From the NCBI GenBank assembly GCA_020029535.1, contig JAIBJM010000025.1, forward strand, positions 1 to 32,087: DNA of 32,087 nucleotides, given 5' to 3'. Positions 13,184-21,767 of this stretch are shown piece by piece. Below the pieces are notes generated by a model that saw only the letters and a program-made list of their open reading frames with translations, searched no databases and had not been told where the DNA came from. A program made the position numbers and the translations under genes. Within the stretch, counting starts at the first letter, position 1. Each line of letters begins with the position of its first letter. Source of the stretch: Gammaproteobacteria bacterium (GTDB taxonomy: Bacteria; Pseudomonadota; Gammaproteobacteria; Steroidobacterales; Steroidobacteraceae).

Positions 13184-14131
13184 GTGACGTCGGCGCCGGC
13201 GCTGGAGATTTCCGGACTCGGCAAGACCTATGCCGGGGGTCTGCAGGCGCTGCGTGATGTTTCCCTGCGCATCGACAGCGGCGAAATCTTTGCGCTGCTG
13301 GGCCCCAACGGGGCCGGCAAGACCACGCTGATCAATATTGTCTGCGGCATCGTCACCGGTACCGCCGGGACCGTGACGGCCGGCGGGCATGACATCGTGC
13401 GCGAGTCGCGCGCGGCGCGTCGGCTGATCGGGCTGGTGCCGCAGGAGCTGCACACCGATGCCTTCGAGTCGGTGTGGGCCACGGTGAACTTCAGTCGTGA
13501 GCTGTTCGGGCTGCGACCCGATACGGCGGTGGTCGAGAAGCTGCTGCGCACGCTGTCGCTGTGGGAGAAGCGCAAGGATCGCATCATGACGCTGTCGGGC
13601 GGCATGAAGCGCCGCGTGATGATCGCCAAGGCGCTGGCGCACGAGCCGAAGATCCTGTTCCTCGATGAGCCGACGGCGGGTGTGGATGTGGAACTGCGCC
13701 GCGATATGTGGCAGCTGGTGCGCGGGCTGCGCGCGCAGGGCGTCACCATCATTCTGACCACGCACTACATCGACGAGGCCGAGGAGATGGCCGATCGCGT
13801 CGGCGTCATCAACAAGGGCGAGCTGATTCTCGTTGAAGAGAAACACACGCTGATGCGCAAGCTCGGCCGGCGCGAGCTGACGGTGCAGCTGCAGCAGTCT
13901 CTGTCGATACTGCCGGCATCGCTGGCGGGGGTGCCGGGGCTGACACTGCAGGCCAGTGGCGCCCAGCTGCGCTATGTGTTCGAGTCGCATGACGAAAACA
14001 CGGACATTCCCGATCTGCTGCAGAAGCTGGCGGCGTCCAACATCGGCTACAAGGATCTGCACACCGGGCAGTCCTCGCTCGAGGACATCTTCGTCGATCT
14101 GGTGCACCGGCCTGTGGAGTCGCGTCAGTGA
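13184..14131 (+). CDS. yadG: ABC transporter ATP-binding protein, YadG family
   Basis: The 315-residue ATPase has Walker [10 protein letters not shown] (residues 40-48), Q-loop LVPQE, signature LSGGM (137-141), Walker [13 protein letters not shown] (157-168) and the switch histidine H194. Order and wording ([31 protein letters not shown]) follow E. coli YadG closely. It powers the ABC-2 type permease encoded next, presumably an exporter; the substrate is unknown even in E. coli. It starts with GTG 3 bases after the bTHX stop, and its stop overlaps the permease start as GTGA, so the two subunits are translationally coupled. Confidence 0.92.
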   Translation: MTSAPALEISGLGKTYAGGLQALRDVSLRIDSGEIFALLGPNGAGKTTLINIVCGIVTGTAGTVTAGGHDIVRESRAARRLIGLVPQELHTDAFESVWATVNFSRELFGLRPDTAVVEKLLRTLSLWEKRKDRIMTLSGGMKRRVMIAKALAHEPKILFLDEPTAGVDVELRRDMWQLVRGLRAQGVTIILTTHYIDEAEEMADRVGVINKGELILVEEKHTLMRKLGRRELTVQLQQSLSILPASLAGVPGLTLQASGAQLRYVFESHDENTDIPDLLQKLAASNIGYKDLHTGQSSLEDIFVDLVHRPVESRQ

Positions 14132-14901
14132 GCGCGGGGTTCAACGGTCGGGGCATCTGGGCCATCTACAAGTTCGAGATGGCACGCTTCAAGCGCACGC
14201 TGGTGCAGAGCCTGGTGACGCCGGTGATCACCACCTCGCTGTACTTCGTGGTGTTCGGTTCAGCCATCGGTTCGCGCATCACCGAAGTGGGTGGGGTCAG
14301 CTACGGCGCCTTCATCGTGCCCGGTCTCATCATGCTGACGCTGTTCACCGAGAGTTTGTCGAACGCGTCATTCGGCATCTACTTTCCGAAATTCACTGGC
14401 ACCATCTACGAACTTCTGTCGGCACCGGTGTCGTCGGCGGAAATCATGCTGGGCTATGTGGGTGCGGCGGCCACCAAGTCGGTGCTGCTCGGCCTGGTGA
14501 TCCTGGCCACGGCTGCGCTGTTTGTGCCCCTGCACGTGCTGCATCCGCTGTGGATGGCGGGTTTCCTGCTGCTCACGGCTGTCAACTTCAGCCTGTTCGG
14601 TTTCATCATCGGCATCTGGGCGCGCAGCTTTGAACAGCTGCAGTTCATTCCCATGCTGATCATCACGCCGCTGACCTTTCTCGGTGGGGCGTTCTATTCG
14701 ATCAACATGCTGCCGGACGTCTGGCGCACGGTGACGCTGTTCAATCCCGTCGTCTATCTGATCAGCGGCTTTCGCTGGAGCTTCTACGGCACCGCCGATG
14801 TGCAGGTGGGCATCAGCACCACGCTGTCGCTGGCCTTCACGGCCATCTGTCTGGTGTCGATCGCCTGGATTTTCCGCACCGGCTACCGATTGAAGAACTG
14901 A
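14128..14901 (+). CDS. yadH: ABC-2 type transporter permease, YadH family
   Basis: The 257-residue integral membrane protein has six predicted membrane segments, beginning [19 protein letters not shown] and including [71 protein letters not shown] and [15 protein letters not shown]. The motif [16 protein letters not shown] and the following [15 protein letters not shown] are typical of ABC-2 permeases of the YadH group. The start codon is GTG, overlapping the ATPase stop by 4 bases. Its stop overlaps the start of a small membrane protein by one base. Confidence 0.92.
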   Translation: MSAGFNGRGIWAIYKFEMARFKRTLVQSLVTPVITTSLYFVVFGSAIGSRITEVGGVSYGAFIVPGLIMLTLFTESLSNASFGIYFPKFTGTIYELLSAPVSSAEIMLGYVGAAATKSVLLGLVILATAALFVPLHVLHPLWMAGFLLLTAVNFSLFGFIIGIWARSFEQLQFIPMLIITPLTFLGGAFYSINMLPDVWRTVTLFNPVVYLISGFRWSFYGTADVQVGISTTLSLAFTAICLVSIAWIFRTGYRLKN

Positions 14902-15488
14902 TGCCGGTATCGATGCGCGAACTGGCCAGCGCCAGCGCCATGGTGCTGACGCTGACGGCCTTCTATCCCTACATTGCCGGCATCCTGCGCCGGACCATCC
15001 GCCCACATGTGTTCTCGTGGGTGATCTGGGGTCTGGCAACGCTGGTGGTGTTCTTCGCGCAGCTGCAGGCTGGCGGTGGCATTGGTGCCTGGCCGATAGG
15101 ACTGTCTGCGGGCCTCACCATTCTGGTGGCGGTGCTGGCCTGGCTGCGCCGTGCCGACGTAACGATTACACGGCTTGACTGGTGCTTCCTGATTGCAGCG
15201 CTGCTGTCGCTGCCGTTGTGGTACCTGACCACCGATCCATTGTGGACGGTGATGGTGCTGACAGTGGTGGATGCGCTGGGTTTCGGACCCACCTTCCGCA
15301 AGGTCTACGCCGATCCACGCTCCGAATCGTCGCTGTTCTACGGCGTGTTCATGCTGCGCAACCTGCTGGTCATCGTTGCACTGGAAAGCCGCTCGGCCAC
15401 CACGGTATTTTTCCCGGCCGCCATCGCTACTGCCTGTCTTGCGTTGATCGTGCTGATGCTGTGGCGTCGGCGGTTGGTGACTACGTAA
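14901..15488 (+). CDS. Small polytopic membrane protein, distantly SWEET/PQ-loop-like
   Basis: The 195-residue protein has about six or seven hydrophobic segments (ASAMVLTLTAFYPYIAGIL, VFSWVIWGLATLVVFFAQLQ, GLSAGLTILVAVLAWL, WCFLIAALLSLPLWYL, VMVLTVVDALGFGPTF, AAIATACLALIVLMLW). The two repeats, one with YPYIAGILRRTIRPHVFSWVIW and one with DALGFGPTFRKVYADPRSES, recall the proline-kinked half-transporter repeats of PQ-loop and SemiSWEET proteins. That resemblance is my reading, not a firm family call. It starts on the last base of the YadH stop, which argues for a role with that exporter. Confidence 0.65.
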   Translation: MPVSMRELASASAMVLTLTAFYPYIAGILRRTIRPHVFSWVIWGLATLVVFFAQLQAGGGIGAWPIGLSAGLTILVAVLAWLRRADVTITRLDWCFLIAALLSLPLWYLTTDPLWTVMVLTVVDALGFGPTFRKVYADPRSESSLFYGVFMLRNLLVIVALESRSATTVFFPAAIATACLALIVLMLWRRRLVTT

Positions 15489-15497
15489 CGGTCCGCT

Positions 15498-15515
15498 TCC
15501 CCGGATCAACGGGGA
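15498..15515. terminator. Small hairpin between convergent genes
   Basis: TCCCCG (15498-15503) and CGGGGA (15510-15515) form a 6-bp stem with a 6-base loop that contains the stop codon of the minus-strand sugar dehydrogenase. It sits in the 17-base gap of two convergent genes. There is no clear U-run on either side, so termination is doubtful. Confidence 0.3.
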
Positions 15516-16621
15516 GTGAGTTTCAGCAGGCGGCCCTGTGAACCGCGGCCTTCGTCCTCCAGCACCCAGAGCGCGCCGTCGGGGCCCTGTTCCACTTCAC
15601 GGATGCGGGCGTGCATGTCGAAACGCTGCGCTTCGCGCGCCTTTTCGCCGTCGAATTCCACACGCACCAGTGATTGCGAGCCCAGGCCGCCGATGAAGCC
15701 ATCGCCGCGCCAACCCGCGAACTGTGAGCCGTCATAGATGATGAGTCCGGCCGGTGAGATCACCGGATTCCAGCTGACCGCCGGAGCGTTGAACTCCGGC
15801 CGCGTGTCGTGATCTGGAATTGGCTTGCCGTCGTAATGATCGCCGTTCGACACGATGGGGTAGCCGTAGTTGGCGCCCTTCTTCACCAGGTTCAGTTCGT
15901 CACCGCCCTTCGGCCCCATCTCCTGGTTCCACAGCCAGCCCTTGTCATCAAATGCAATGCCCAGCGGGTTGCGGTGGCCCAAAGACCAGATCTGGGCGGT
16001 GACGCCACCCTGACTGGCGAACGGATTGTCCTGAGGTACCGAACCGTCGTCATTCAGGCGCACGATCTTGCCGAGATTCGACTTCATGTCCTGGGCCGGG
16101 TCGAACTTCTGGCGCTCGCCGGAGGAAATGAACAGATGCCCGTCCGGCGAGAAGGCGATGCGATGACCGTAGTGCCCGGCACCGGGTACTTTCGGCACCT
16201 GCCGCCAGATCACCTTGAGATCCTCGAGTCTGCCGTCCTGGCCGTCGAGCACCAGCTTTGCGCGCGCCACCGCTGCACCACGCGTATCACCCTCACCCGC
16301 TTCTGCGTAGCTCAGGTAGACCAGGCTGTTCGCCTTGTATTGCGGATGCAGGACAATGTCCCCGAAACCGCCCTGGCCGCCGTAGGCAACCGTGGGCACA
16401 CCACCAATTTCCAGGGTGTTGCCACCGATCGTATACAGCTTGAGTTTGCCTTTCTTTTCCGTGACCAACAGCCGGCCATCGGGCAGGAACGTCATCGCCC
16501 ACGGTTCCTCGAACCGGCTGACCACCGTGATCGTGAACGCCGCCTCGGCGGACGTGCTGCACGCGACCATCGGTGCGCTCACGCTCAATGCCATCAGGAT
16601 CATTGTCAGCGGTTTGTTCAT
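15506..16621 (-). CDS. Soluble PQQ-type aldose sugar dehydrogenase (YliI/Asd family)
   Basis: The 371-residue exported protein belongs to the glucose/sorbosone dehydrogenase beta-propeller family: [20 protein letters not shown] at the start, then [62 protein letters not shown] with [15 protein letters not shown], and a final [15 protein letters not shown]. These enzymes oxidise aldoses in the periplasm using PQQ. The N-terminus ([21 protein letters not shown]) may be a lipoprotein signal with the weak lipobox MVAC, or a plain signal peptide cut after AEA. The start at 16621 has GGAGAGG upstream; an in-frame ATG at 16636 overlaps that site. No PQQ biosynthesis gene is in view. Confidence 0.88.
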   Translation of the reverse strand: MNKPLTMILMALSVSAPMVACSTSAEAAFTITVVSRFEEPWAMTFLPDGRLLVTEKKGKLKLYTIGGNTLEIGGVPTVAYGGQGGFGDIVLHPQYKANSLVYLSYAEAGEGDTRGAAVARAKLVLDGQDGRLEDLKVIWRQVPKVPGAGHYGHRIAFSPDGHLFISSGERQKFDPAQDMKSNLGKIVRLNDDGSVPQDNPFASQGGVTAQIWSLGHRNPLGIAFDDKGWLWNQEMGPKGGDELNLVKKGANYGYPIVSNGDHYDGKPIPDHDTRPEFNAPAVSWNPVISPAGLIIYDGSQFAGWRGDGFIGGLGSQSLVRVEFDGEKAREAQRFDMHARIREVEQGPDGALWVLEDEGRGSQGRLLKLTPR

Positions 16622-16641
16622 GGTCCTCTCCTGCATTTGAG

Positions 16642-16669
16642 GGGTAGACGTTTCACGTCCGTACTACCC
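16642..16669. promoter_or_regulatory. Dyad in the 52-bp divergent intergenic region
   Basis: GGGTA-GACGT (16642-16651), TTC, ACGTC (16655-16659), CGTAC and TACCC (16665-16669) form nested inverted repeats in the middle of the short gap between the divergent sugar dehydrogenase and DUF1800 genes. The position suits an operator shared by both promoters. It does not resemble a Fur box. Confidence 0.35.
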
Positions 16670-16673
16670 GTTC

Positions 16674-18350
16674 ATGTTCAAGCTACTCATGAAAGTCAGT
16701 CGAGTCCATCGTGGCCTCGCCTCGCTTGCCGTCGGCAGTTTGTCACTGGGTATCGCCCATGCAGATGAACTGAAGTTGCCCTATGCCCAGGTTGGGCTGT
16801 CTGCATCGCAGGCGGCCACCATTCTGCTTGATCGCTTCACCTATGGCGCGCGTTCCGGTGAAGCACAGCAACTGGTCGAACAGGGGCTGGGTCGCTGGTT
16901 CGAGTTGCAACTGGCGGCGACAGCGCCCGAGACCGGGTTGGGCACGCGCCTCAGCCAGTATCCGGCGCTGGGCATGACGCATCAGCAGCTGTTCGGCAAA
17001 TTTCCCAGCGGCTCGCAGGGCACGGCCCATGCGCGCCGATTCTACGATCTGGTCCCGCCTGCTGACGCCAAAGTGGACTTCGCCTGGAGCAACCGCAAGC
17101 TGGCGCAGTTCCGCAAGGAGCAGGGCTACCAGTCACAGGAAACCGAGCTGTATCAGCAGCTCGCCGGCCAGAAGCTGGTGCGCGCCGTGTATGCGCAGAA
17201 TCAGCTGAACGAAGTGCTGACCGAGTTCTGGTACAACCATTTCTACGTCGCCAGCAGCAATTTCCGCTCGCGCCCCTGGGTGCTGGCGTATGAAGCAGAA
17301 GCTTTGCGGCCTCATGCGCTGGGCAATTTCCGCGAGCTGCTGGGTGCCACCGCAAGGCATCCGGCACGCATCCAGGCGACGCTGGGCGATGCCGAACCCG
17401 CCACAGTGAAGCCGGCCGAGACCACCATGGGCCTGGCCTTCGTGCGGCTCGAGCGGCAGGGGCAACAGGTGACGATCAAGGCCGTTCGGCAACAGCTGGA
17501 CGCCATCGCCACCGAAGAAGATCTGCTACTGCAGAAACGCTTCTGGCCCGCGGCCGGCAACAACATGGAATTTGCGCGTCTGCTGTTGCAACAGACGGTC
17601 GGCAGTCAATCGTTCAAACCCGACGATTTGCAGGAGACGGCGCGCATTTTCACCGGCTGGGCGACCTTGCCCTATGGCGTCAACGAACAATGGTTCAAGG
17701 GCGGCTTTGCGGTGGCCGCCGCCGCGGGTTTCGTACAGCAAGGCAGCTTCGTATTTCGCGCCGATCGTCACGATGCCCTGGCGAAGCAGGTACTGGGCAG
17801 GCGCTTTGCGGCCGGTGGTGGTCATGAAGAAGGCGAACAGCTGCTCGATCTGCTGGCCAGTCATCCGGCCACGGCCACCCATATCGCCAAAGCGCTGGCG
17901 GCGCAATTTGTCGGCGCCAATCCCGACCCCTCACTGGTGGCGGTGCTTGCTGCCAGCTTCCGCAAATCAAACGGTGACCTGCGTCAGGTGATGCGAACGC
18001 TGGTGCAGTCGAAGCTGTTCTGGCGCGAAGCTGCGGCGCGCGAACAGCAGAAGTCGCCGCTGCAATATGCCGCCAGCGCGCTGCGTACCTCGCAGGCAGA
18101 ACTCGGCGATACCCAGGCGCTGACCCGATGGCTGGCCGACATGGGACAACCGCTGTATGCCTATCTGGACAGCAATGGTCCGCCGCAGAATCGTCAGTGG
18201 CTGAGCGCTGGCCAGTTCACGGCGCGCATGAATTTTGCGCAGGCGCTTGGCAACGGCCAGATCGACGGCATTCAGTTGCCGAAATCGCCAATGAATTCCG
18301 GTGAGCAACTGGCCATGCAGATTGCCAGTCCGCAGTTCCAATTGCGTTGA
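16674..18350 (+). CDS. DUF1800 domain protein, exported
   Basis: The 558-residue protein has a signal peptide (VHRGLASLAVGSLSLGIAHA) and the DUF1800 pattern: ATILLDRFTYGARSGEAQQL near the start, LVRAVYAQNQLNEVLTEFWYNHFYV in the first third, NFRELLGATARHPA, then DLQETARIFTGW and late HDALAKQVLGRRF, LLDLLASHPATATHIAKALAAQFVG, LRQVMRTLVQSKLFW. DUF1800 proteins are of unknown biochemistry and nearly always sit next to a DUF1501 protein, as here. The start is uncertain (ATG 16674 or 16689; neither has a clear ribosome-binding site). It is the first gene of a five-gene plus-strand cluster. Confidence 0.88.
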   Translation: MFKLLMKVSRVHRGLASLAVGSLSLGIAHADELKLPYAQVGLSASQAATILLDRFTYGARSGEAQQLVEQGLGRWFELQLAATAPETGLGTRLSQYPALGMTHQQLFGKFPSGSQGTAHARRFYDLVPPADAKVDFAWSNRKLAQFRKEQGYQSQETELYQQLAGQKLVRAVYAQNQLNEVLTEFWYNHFYVASSNFRSRPWVLAYEAEALRPHALGNFRELLGATARHPARIQATLGDAEPATVKPAETTMGLAFVRLERQGQQVTIKAVRQQLDAIATEEDLLLQKRFWPAAGNNMEFARLLLQQTVGSQSFKPDDLQETARIFTGWATLPYGVNEQWFKGGFAVAAAAGFVQQGSFVFRADRHDALAKQVLGRRFAAGGGHEEGEQLLDLLASHPATATHIAKALAAQFVGANPDPSLVAVLAASFRKSNGDLRQVMRTLVQSKLFWREAAAREQQKSPLQYAASALRTSQAELGDTQALTRWLADMGQPLYAYLDSNGPPQNRQWLSAGQFTARMNFAQALGNGQIDGIQLPKSPMNSGEQLAMQIASPQFQLR

Positions 18351-18364
18351 AGGAGGATTCAGTC

Positions 18365-19621
18365 ATGTTGACTCGCAGAGCCTTGTTACATACCGGCGGC
18401 ATGATGGCCTTCGCAGCGGGGGTTGCGGCGCCGATGTTCTTCAGCCGTGCCGCTCAGGCCGCCACACGAAACAGGAAGGTGCTGGTGGTGGTGTATCAGC
18501 GCTTCGGCATGGATGGCCTGATTGCCGTCACGCCCTATGCGAATGAATCGCTGCGCAAGTTGCGCCCCGACCTGATGCTGCCCGCACCGGATTCCGGCAA
18601 GGACAATGCGCTGATCGATCTTGGGGAAGGCTATGGTCTCAATCCCTCGCTGGCGGCGTTGGCGCCTTTGTACAAGGAAGGCAGCCTGGCCTTCATCCAG
18701 GCTGCGGGCTCGCCGCACAATACCCGCTCGCATCTGGATGCAGCGCAGTGGTGGGAATCCGGTACGCCTGGCAACAAGGCCACCGCCGATGGCTGGCTGA
18801 ATCGTGCCGTGCTGGCGGTGGGTGTGGACGAAGCGCGTCCGCTGCGTGCCGTGGCGTTGACCGCCGAAACTCCACGTGCGCTGTATGGCCAGCATCCGTC
18901 AGTGGCCATCACTGAGCTGAAGCAACTGCGCCTGGTGCAGGACTCGGCCTCGCTGCGTGCCCTGCGTGAGCTGTATGCCAGCAGCGGCAATGTCCAGATG
19001 CGTCAGGCCGCCGAACAGAGCATGGCCGTGGCCGCAGCGTTGGCCGCAACCCGGCCATCAGACAATGCCGGCTATCCGCAGACGGCATTCGGCAGCAGCC
19101 TGCGCGACATCGCCACGCTGATCAAAGCGGAGGTCGGTTTGCAGGTGGCGTTTGCAGAGTCGCGCAACGGCACCGATGGCCGCGGTTCCTGGGACACTCA
19201 TGTCAACGCGCTGGACGCGTCGTATCAGTTCGGCTTCCCGGCCATTGCCCAGGATTTCTCGAAGTCGCTGGCCGCATTCTGGCAAGACCTCGGCAATCGC
19301 AGCGAGGACGTCGTGCTGGTGACGCACACCGACTTCGGCCGCAACGTGGTGCAGAACGACAGCAAGGGCTGCGATCACGGCCGCGCCACCACCATGATGG
19401 TGCTGGGCCGCAATATCCGCGGCGACATTCATGGCAGGTTGCCCGAGCGTTTTGAACGTGAGGCATTGGAAGACCAGATGGATTTGCCGGTGACCACTGA
19501 TTTCCGCGCGGTACTGGCGGAATTGGCCGGCCTGCAACTGGGCATCCGCACCGAACAGGATGCGCAGGTATTCCCTGGATTTAATGGAAGGCGTTTCAGC
19601 CTGGCAGGAAGTCAGACCTGA
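18365..19621 (+). CDS. DUF1501 domain protein, Tat-exported
   Basis: The 418-residue protein begins MLTRRALLHTGGMMAFAAGV and ends its leader at AQA; the twin-arginine TRRALL indicates folded export by the Tat pathway. The core KVLVVVYQRFGMDGLIAVTPY, SGKDNALIDLGEGYGLNPSL, FIQAAGSPHNTRSHLDAAQWWESG, WDTHVNA, DVVLVTHTDFGRNVVQNDSKGCDHG and RATTMMVLGRNIRG are the DUF1501 family blocks, related to the alkaline-phosphatase/sulfatase fold. The His/Asp residues in THTDFGR and CDHGRA suggest a metal site. AAGGAGG lies 8 bases before ATG 18365, 14 bases after the DUF1800 stop: clearly one operon. The reaction is unknown. Confidence 0.9.
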   Translation: MLTRRALLHTGGMMAFAAGVAAPMFFSRAAQAATRNRKVLVVVYQRFGMDGLIAVTPYANESLRKLRPDLMLPAPDSGKDNALIDLGEGYGLNPSLAALAPLYKEGSLAFIQAAGSPHNTRSHLDAAQWWESGTPGNKATADGWLNRAVLAVGVDEARPLRAVALTAETPRALYGQHPSVAITELKQLRLVQDSASLRALRELYASSGNVQMRQAAEQSMAVAAALAATRPSDNAGYPQTAFGSSLRDIATLIKAEVGLQVAFAESRNGTDGRGSWDTHVNALDASYQFGFPAIAQDFSKSLAAFWQDLGNRSEDVVLVTHTDFGRNVVQNDSKGCDHGRATTMMVLGRNIRGDIHGRLPERFEREALEDQMDLPVTTDFRAVLAELAGLQLGIRTEQDAQVFPGFNGRRFSLAGSQT

Positions 19622-19624
19622 CGC

Positions 19625-19660
19625 ACTGCGGTTCCGGGCCCCCCGCACCGCAGTTTCCTT
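19625..19660 (+). terminator. Hairpin after the DUF1501 gene, terminator or attenuator
   Basis: ACTGCGGT (19625-19632) pairs with ACCGCAGT (19647-19654), with an inner CGGG/CCCG stem (19635-19638 with 19642-19645), followed by TTCCTT. It begins 4 bases after the DUF1501 stop and lies before the TonB receptor gene, so it may reduce read-through. The U-run is interrupted, so strength is uncertain. Confidence 0.45.
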
Positions 19661-19729
19661 GCTACCCATCGCGCCGTCATGAGGACGGTGCATGGGAGCC
19701 TTTTTCCTGAAATTTGCATGGAAGAACTC

Positions 19730-21748
19730 ATGATGTGCACTGAAAAAATGAATCGTCTTTACCGGCTGATGCCTGGCGCACTGCTGCTTTTCACTACAGC
19801 CAGTCCGGCAGCAGAAGATATTGAACTGGAGGAGGTCACTATCGGGGCCGCCAAGATCGAGAAGACCATCAACGAGATCACTCATTCCGTCACTGTTGTG
19901 GATGAGTTGCAGATCGAGAATCAGGGTTTCACTGACGTGACGGAGGTCCTGCGTCAGCAGGCGGGCATCGAATTCAAGCAGGTAGGCGGTCCCGGTCAGT
20001 TCAATTATCTGAAGCTGCGCGGCCTGGGCTCCGACAATGTGCTGGTGGTGGTGGACGGCGTGACCATCAATACCGCCAGTGGTGGCAATACCCGCAACCT
20101 GCTCAGCCAGCTCGATCCGGAAACGATAGAGAGCCTCGAGATCGTGCGCGGTCCGCAGGCCACGCTGTACGGGGCCAATGCCACGGCGGGCGTGATCGTC
20201 ATCAGGACCAAGAGCGGAAAGAAGGCTGAGGCCGGCGTCGGACTGGAGGCTGGTTCGCTGAGCTGGCGCAAGGCCAGCGGTTCATTGCGCAACAATATGG
20301 CGCTGGGTAACGGTGACTTGCTGTACTCCGTGAATTTGTCGAAAACCGACAGCGACGGCATTCACAAGTATGAATACTTCAAGGATCAGTCCACGCAGCT
20401 GAAGCTGGACTATCAGGCCGATCGCTGGACGGTGGGCGGCAGCCTGTGGAAGTCGAACAACGACTTTGGTTACGCCGAGCTGGATGAGACCAGCTACGCA
20501 GCAACGATGGCGACCTACTGGAGTTTCCAGACGCCGGATCCGGACCAGCACAGTGAGACCGGGCAAACCATTGCCGGGCTGCATTTCGATTGGAAATTCA
20601 CCGATCTGCTCAAGCAGAGCGTTCGTGTGGGACGCACCAGCATGAACTACACCATCAATGACGCCGCCAACGGCCTGCTGGGATATCAATGGGCGCCAAC
20701 GGCCATTCCGGCCAATGCCACGGGTAATTCCGCGGCGATACCGGTCGGCGGAGTGGTGCCGGTGTATGACACCACCAGCAGCGTTCGGGCTGATTACGAG
20801 GACTATCGCACTCAGGCTGGCTATGAGCTGGTGTACACGGCCGACCGCTTCAACCTGCTGGGCGGACTGGAGTACCAGAAGCAGGGCGCCAAACAGTGGG
20901 GTACTTATGGCGCATCGAGCACCGATGATTCATACAAGTCGGCGCTGGCCAACGGCGACCTGAAGCTGCTGGACATGAGGCTGATCGTATCGCTGGGCGC
21001 GCGCCTCGATGACTACGAGAGCTGGGGCAGGCAAAGCACCGGCAACCTGGGCTTCGCCTGGCAGGTTGCCAGTCCCATCAATGTCTATGCCAACTACGGC
21101 ACCAGCTTCAAGCCGGCCACCATGTCGCAGCTGTTCAATCCCACGTACGGCGACTCCTCGCTCAAGCCGGAAACCGGACGTACTGCTGAACTCGGGGTGC
21201 GCAGCAACTGGCTGGATAGTCGTCTGGGTATCGAGGTGGCCTACTGGAACACGCATATCAGCGACGTGATTTTCTTTGACTACTCCATCGTCAATCCGCG
21301 CCGTCCCAGTGGCTTTGGCCAGTACAACAACGGGTCGGAAGGCAAGACATCCGGCGTCGAGTTGAAGGCGAATTATCAGATCACCGGCGCGATCGGTCTG
21401 TATGGAAACTACACCTACACCGAAGCACAGACCCGTGCTGTGGATGCCGACTGGAAGCGGACGGTGCAGATCGCCCACAACAAGGGCAACGTGGGCTTCA
21501 ACTACCAGCTGGATCAGCTGACGCTGGGCGCCAATGTGTACTACACCGGGCCGCGCCTGCGCTGGGCGGGCGACCTGGAAACGAGTGGCTACACGCGGGT
21601 CGATGTCTCGGGCCGCTACAAGATCACTGACAAGCTGTCGATTTCGGCGCGCATCGAGAACCTGCTCAACGACGATTACCTCGACGAGCTGGGCTACGCA
21701 GAGACCGGTCTGTACGCCATCTTCGGCGTGGACTACCGCTTCTTCTGA
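19730..21748 (+). CDS. TonB-dependent outer-membrane receptor
   Basis: From ATG 19730 (GGAAGA upstream; several nearby in-frame ATGs make the start uncertain) the protein has about 672 residues. A signal peptide ends in TTASPAA. A TonB-box-like ELEEVTIGA comes next, and the plug domain runs about residues 40-160 (ITHSVTVVDELQIE, TEVLRQQAGIEFKQVGGPGQ, LRGLGSDNVLVVVDGVTINT, ETIESLEIVRGPQATLYGAN and GVIVIRTKSG). The rest is a 22-strand barrel ending in GVDYRFF with the terminal aromatic residue needed for outer-membrane insertion. It imports a ligand using TonB energy. The ligand is not readable; the PepSY and DUF4198 neighbours suggest iron or another metal complex. No cobalamin riboswitch is seen upstream. 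Confidence 0.93.
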   Translation: MMCTEKMNRLYRLMPGALLLFTTASPAAEDIELEEVTIGAAKIEKTINEITHSVTVVDELQIENQGFTDVTEVLRQQAGIEFKQVGGPGQFNYLKLRGLGSDNVLVVVDGVTINTASGGNTRNLLSQLDPETIESLEIVRGPQATLYGANATAGVIVIRTKSGKKAEAGVGLEAGSLSWRKASGSLRNNMALGNGDLLYSVNLSKTDSDGIHKYEYFKDQSTQLKLDYQADRWTVGGSLWKSNNDFGYAELDETSYAATMATYWSFQTPDPDQHSETGQTIAGLHFDWKFTDLLKQSVRVGRTSMNYTINDAANGLLGYQWAPTAIPANATGNSAAIPVGGVVPVYDTTSSVRADYEDYRTQAGYELVYTADRFNLLGGLEYQKQGAKQWGTYGASSTDDSYKSALANGDLKLLDMRLIVSLGARLDDYESWGRQSTGNLGFAWQVASPINVYANYGTSFKPATMSQLFNPTYGDSSLKPETGRTAELGVRSNWLDSRLGIEVAYWNTHISDVIFFDYSIVNPRRPSGFGQYNNGSEGKTSGVELKANYQITGAIGLYGNYTYTEAQTRAVDADWKRTVQIAHNKGNVGFNYQLDQLTLGANVYYTGPRLRWAGDLETSGYTRVDVSGRYKITDKLSISARIENLLNDDYLDELGYAETGLYAIFGVDYRFF

Positions 21749-21767
21749 CACGCATCACGCAGCAGCC

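Noticed and set aside
19622-19729. Cobalamin riboswitch before the TonB receptor
   Set aside because: The gap is about 108 bases, too short, and has no B12-box-like GCCACTG.
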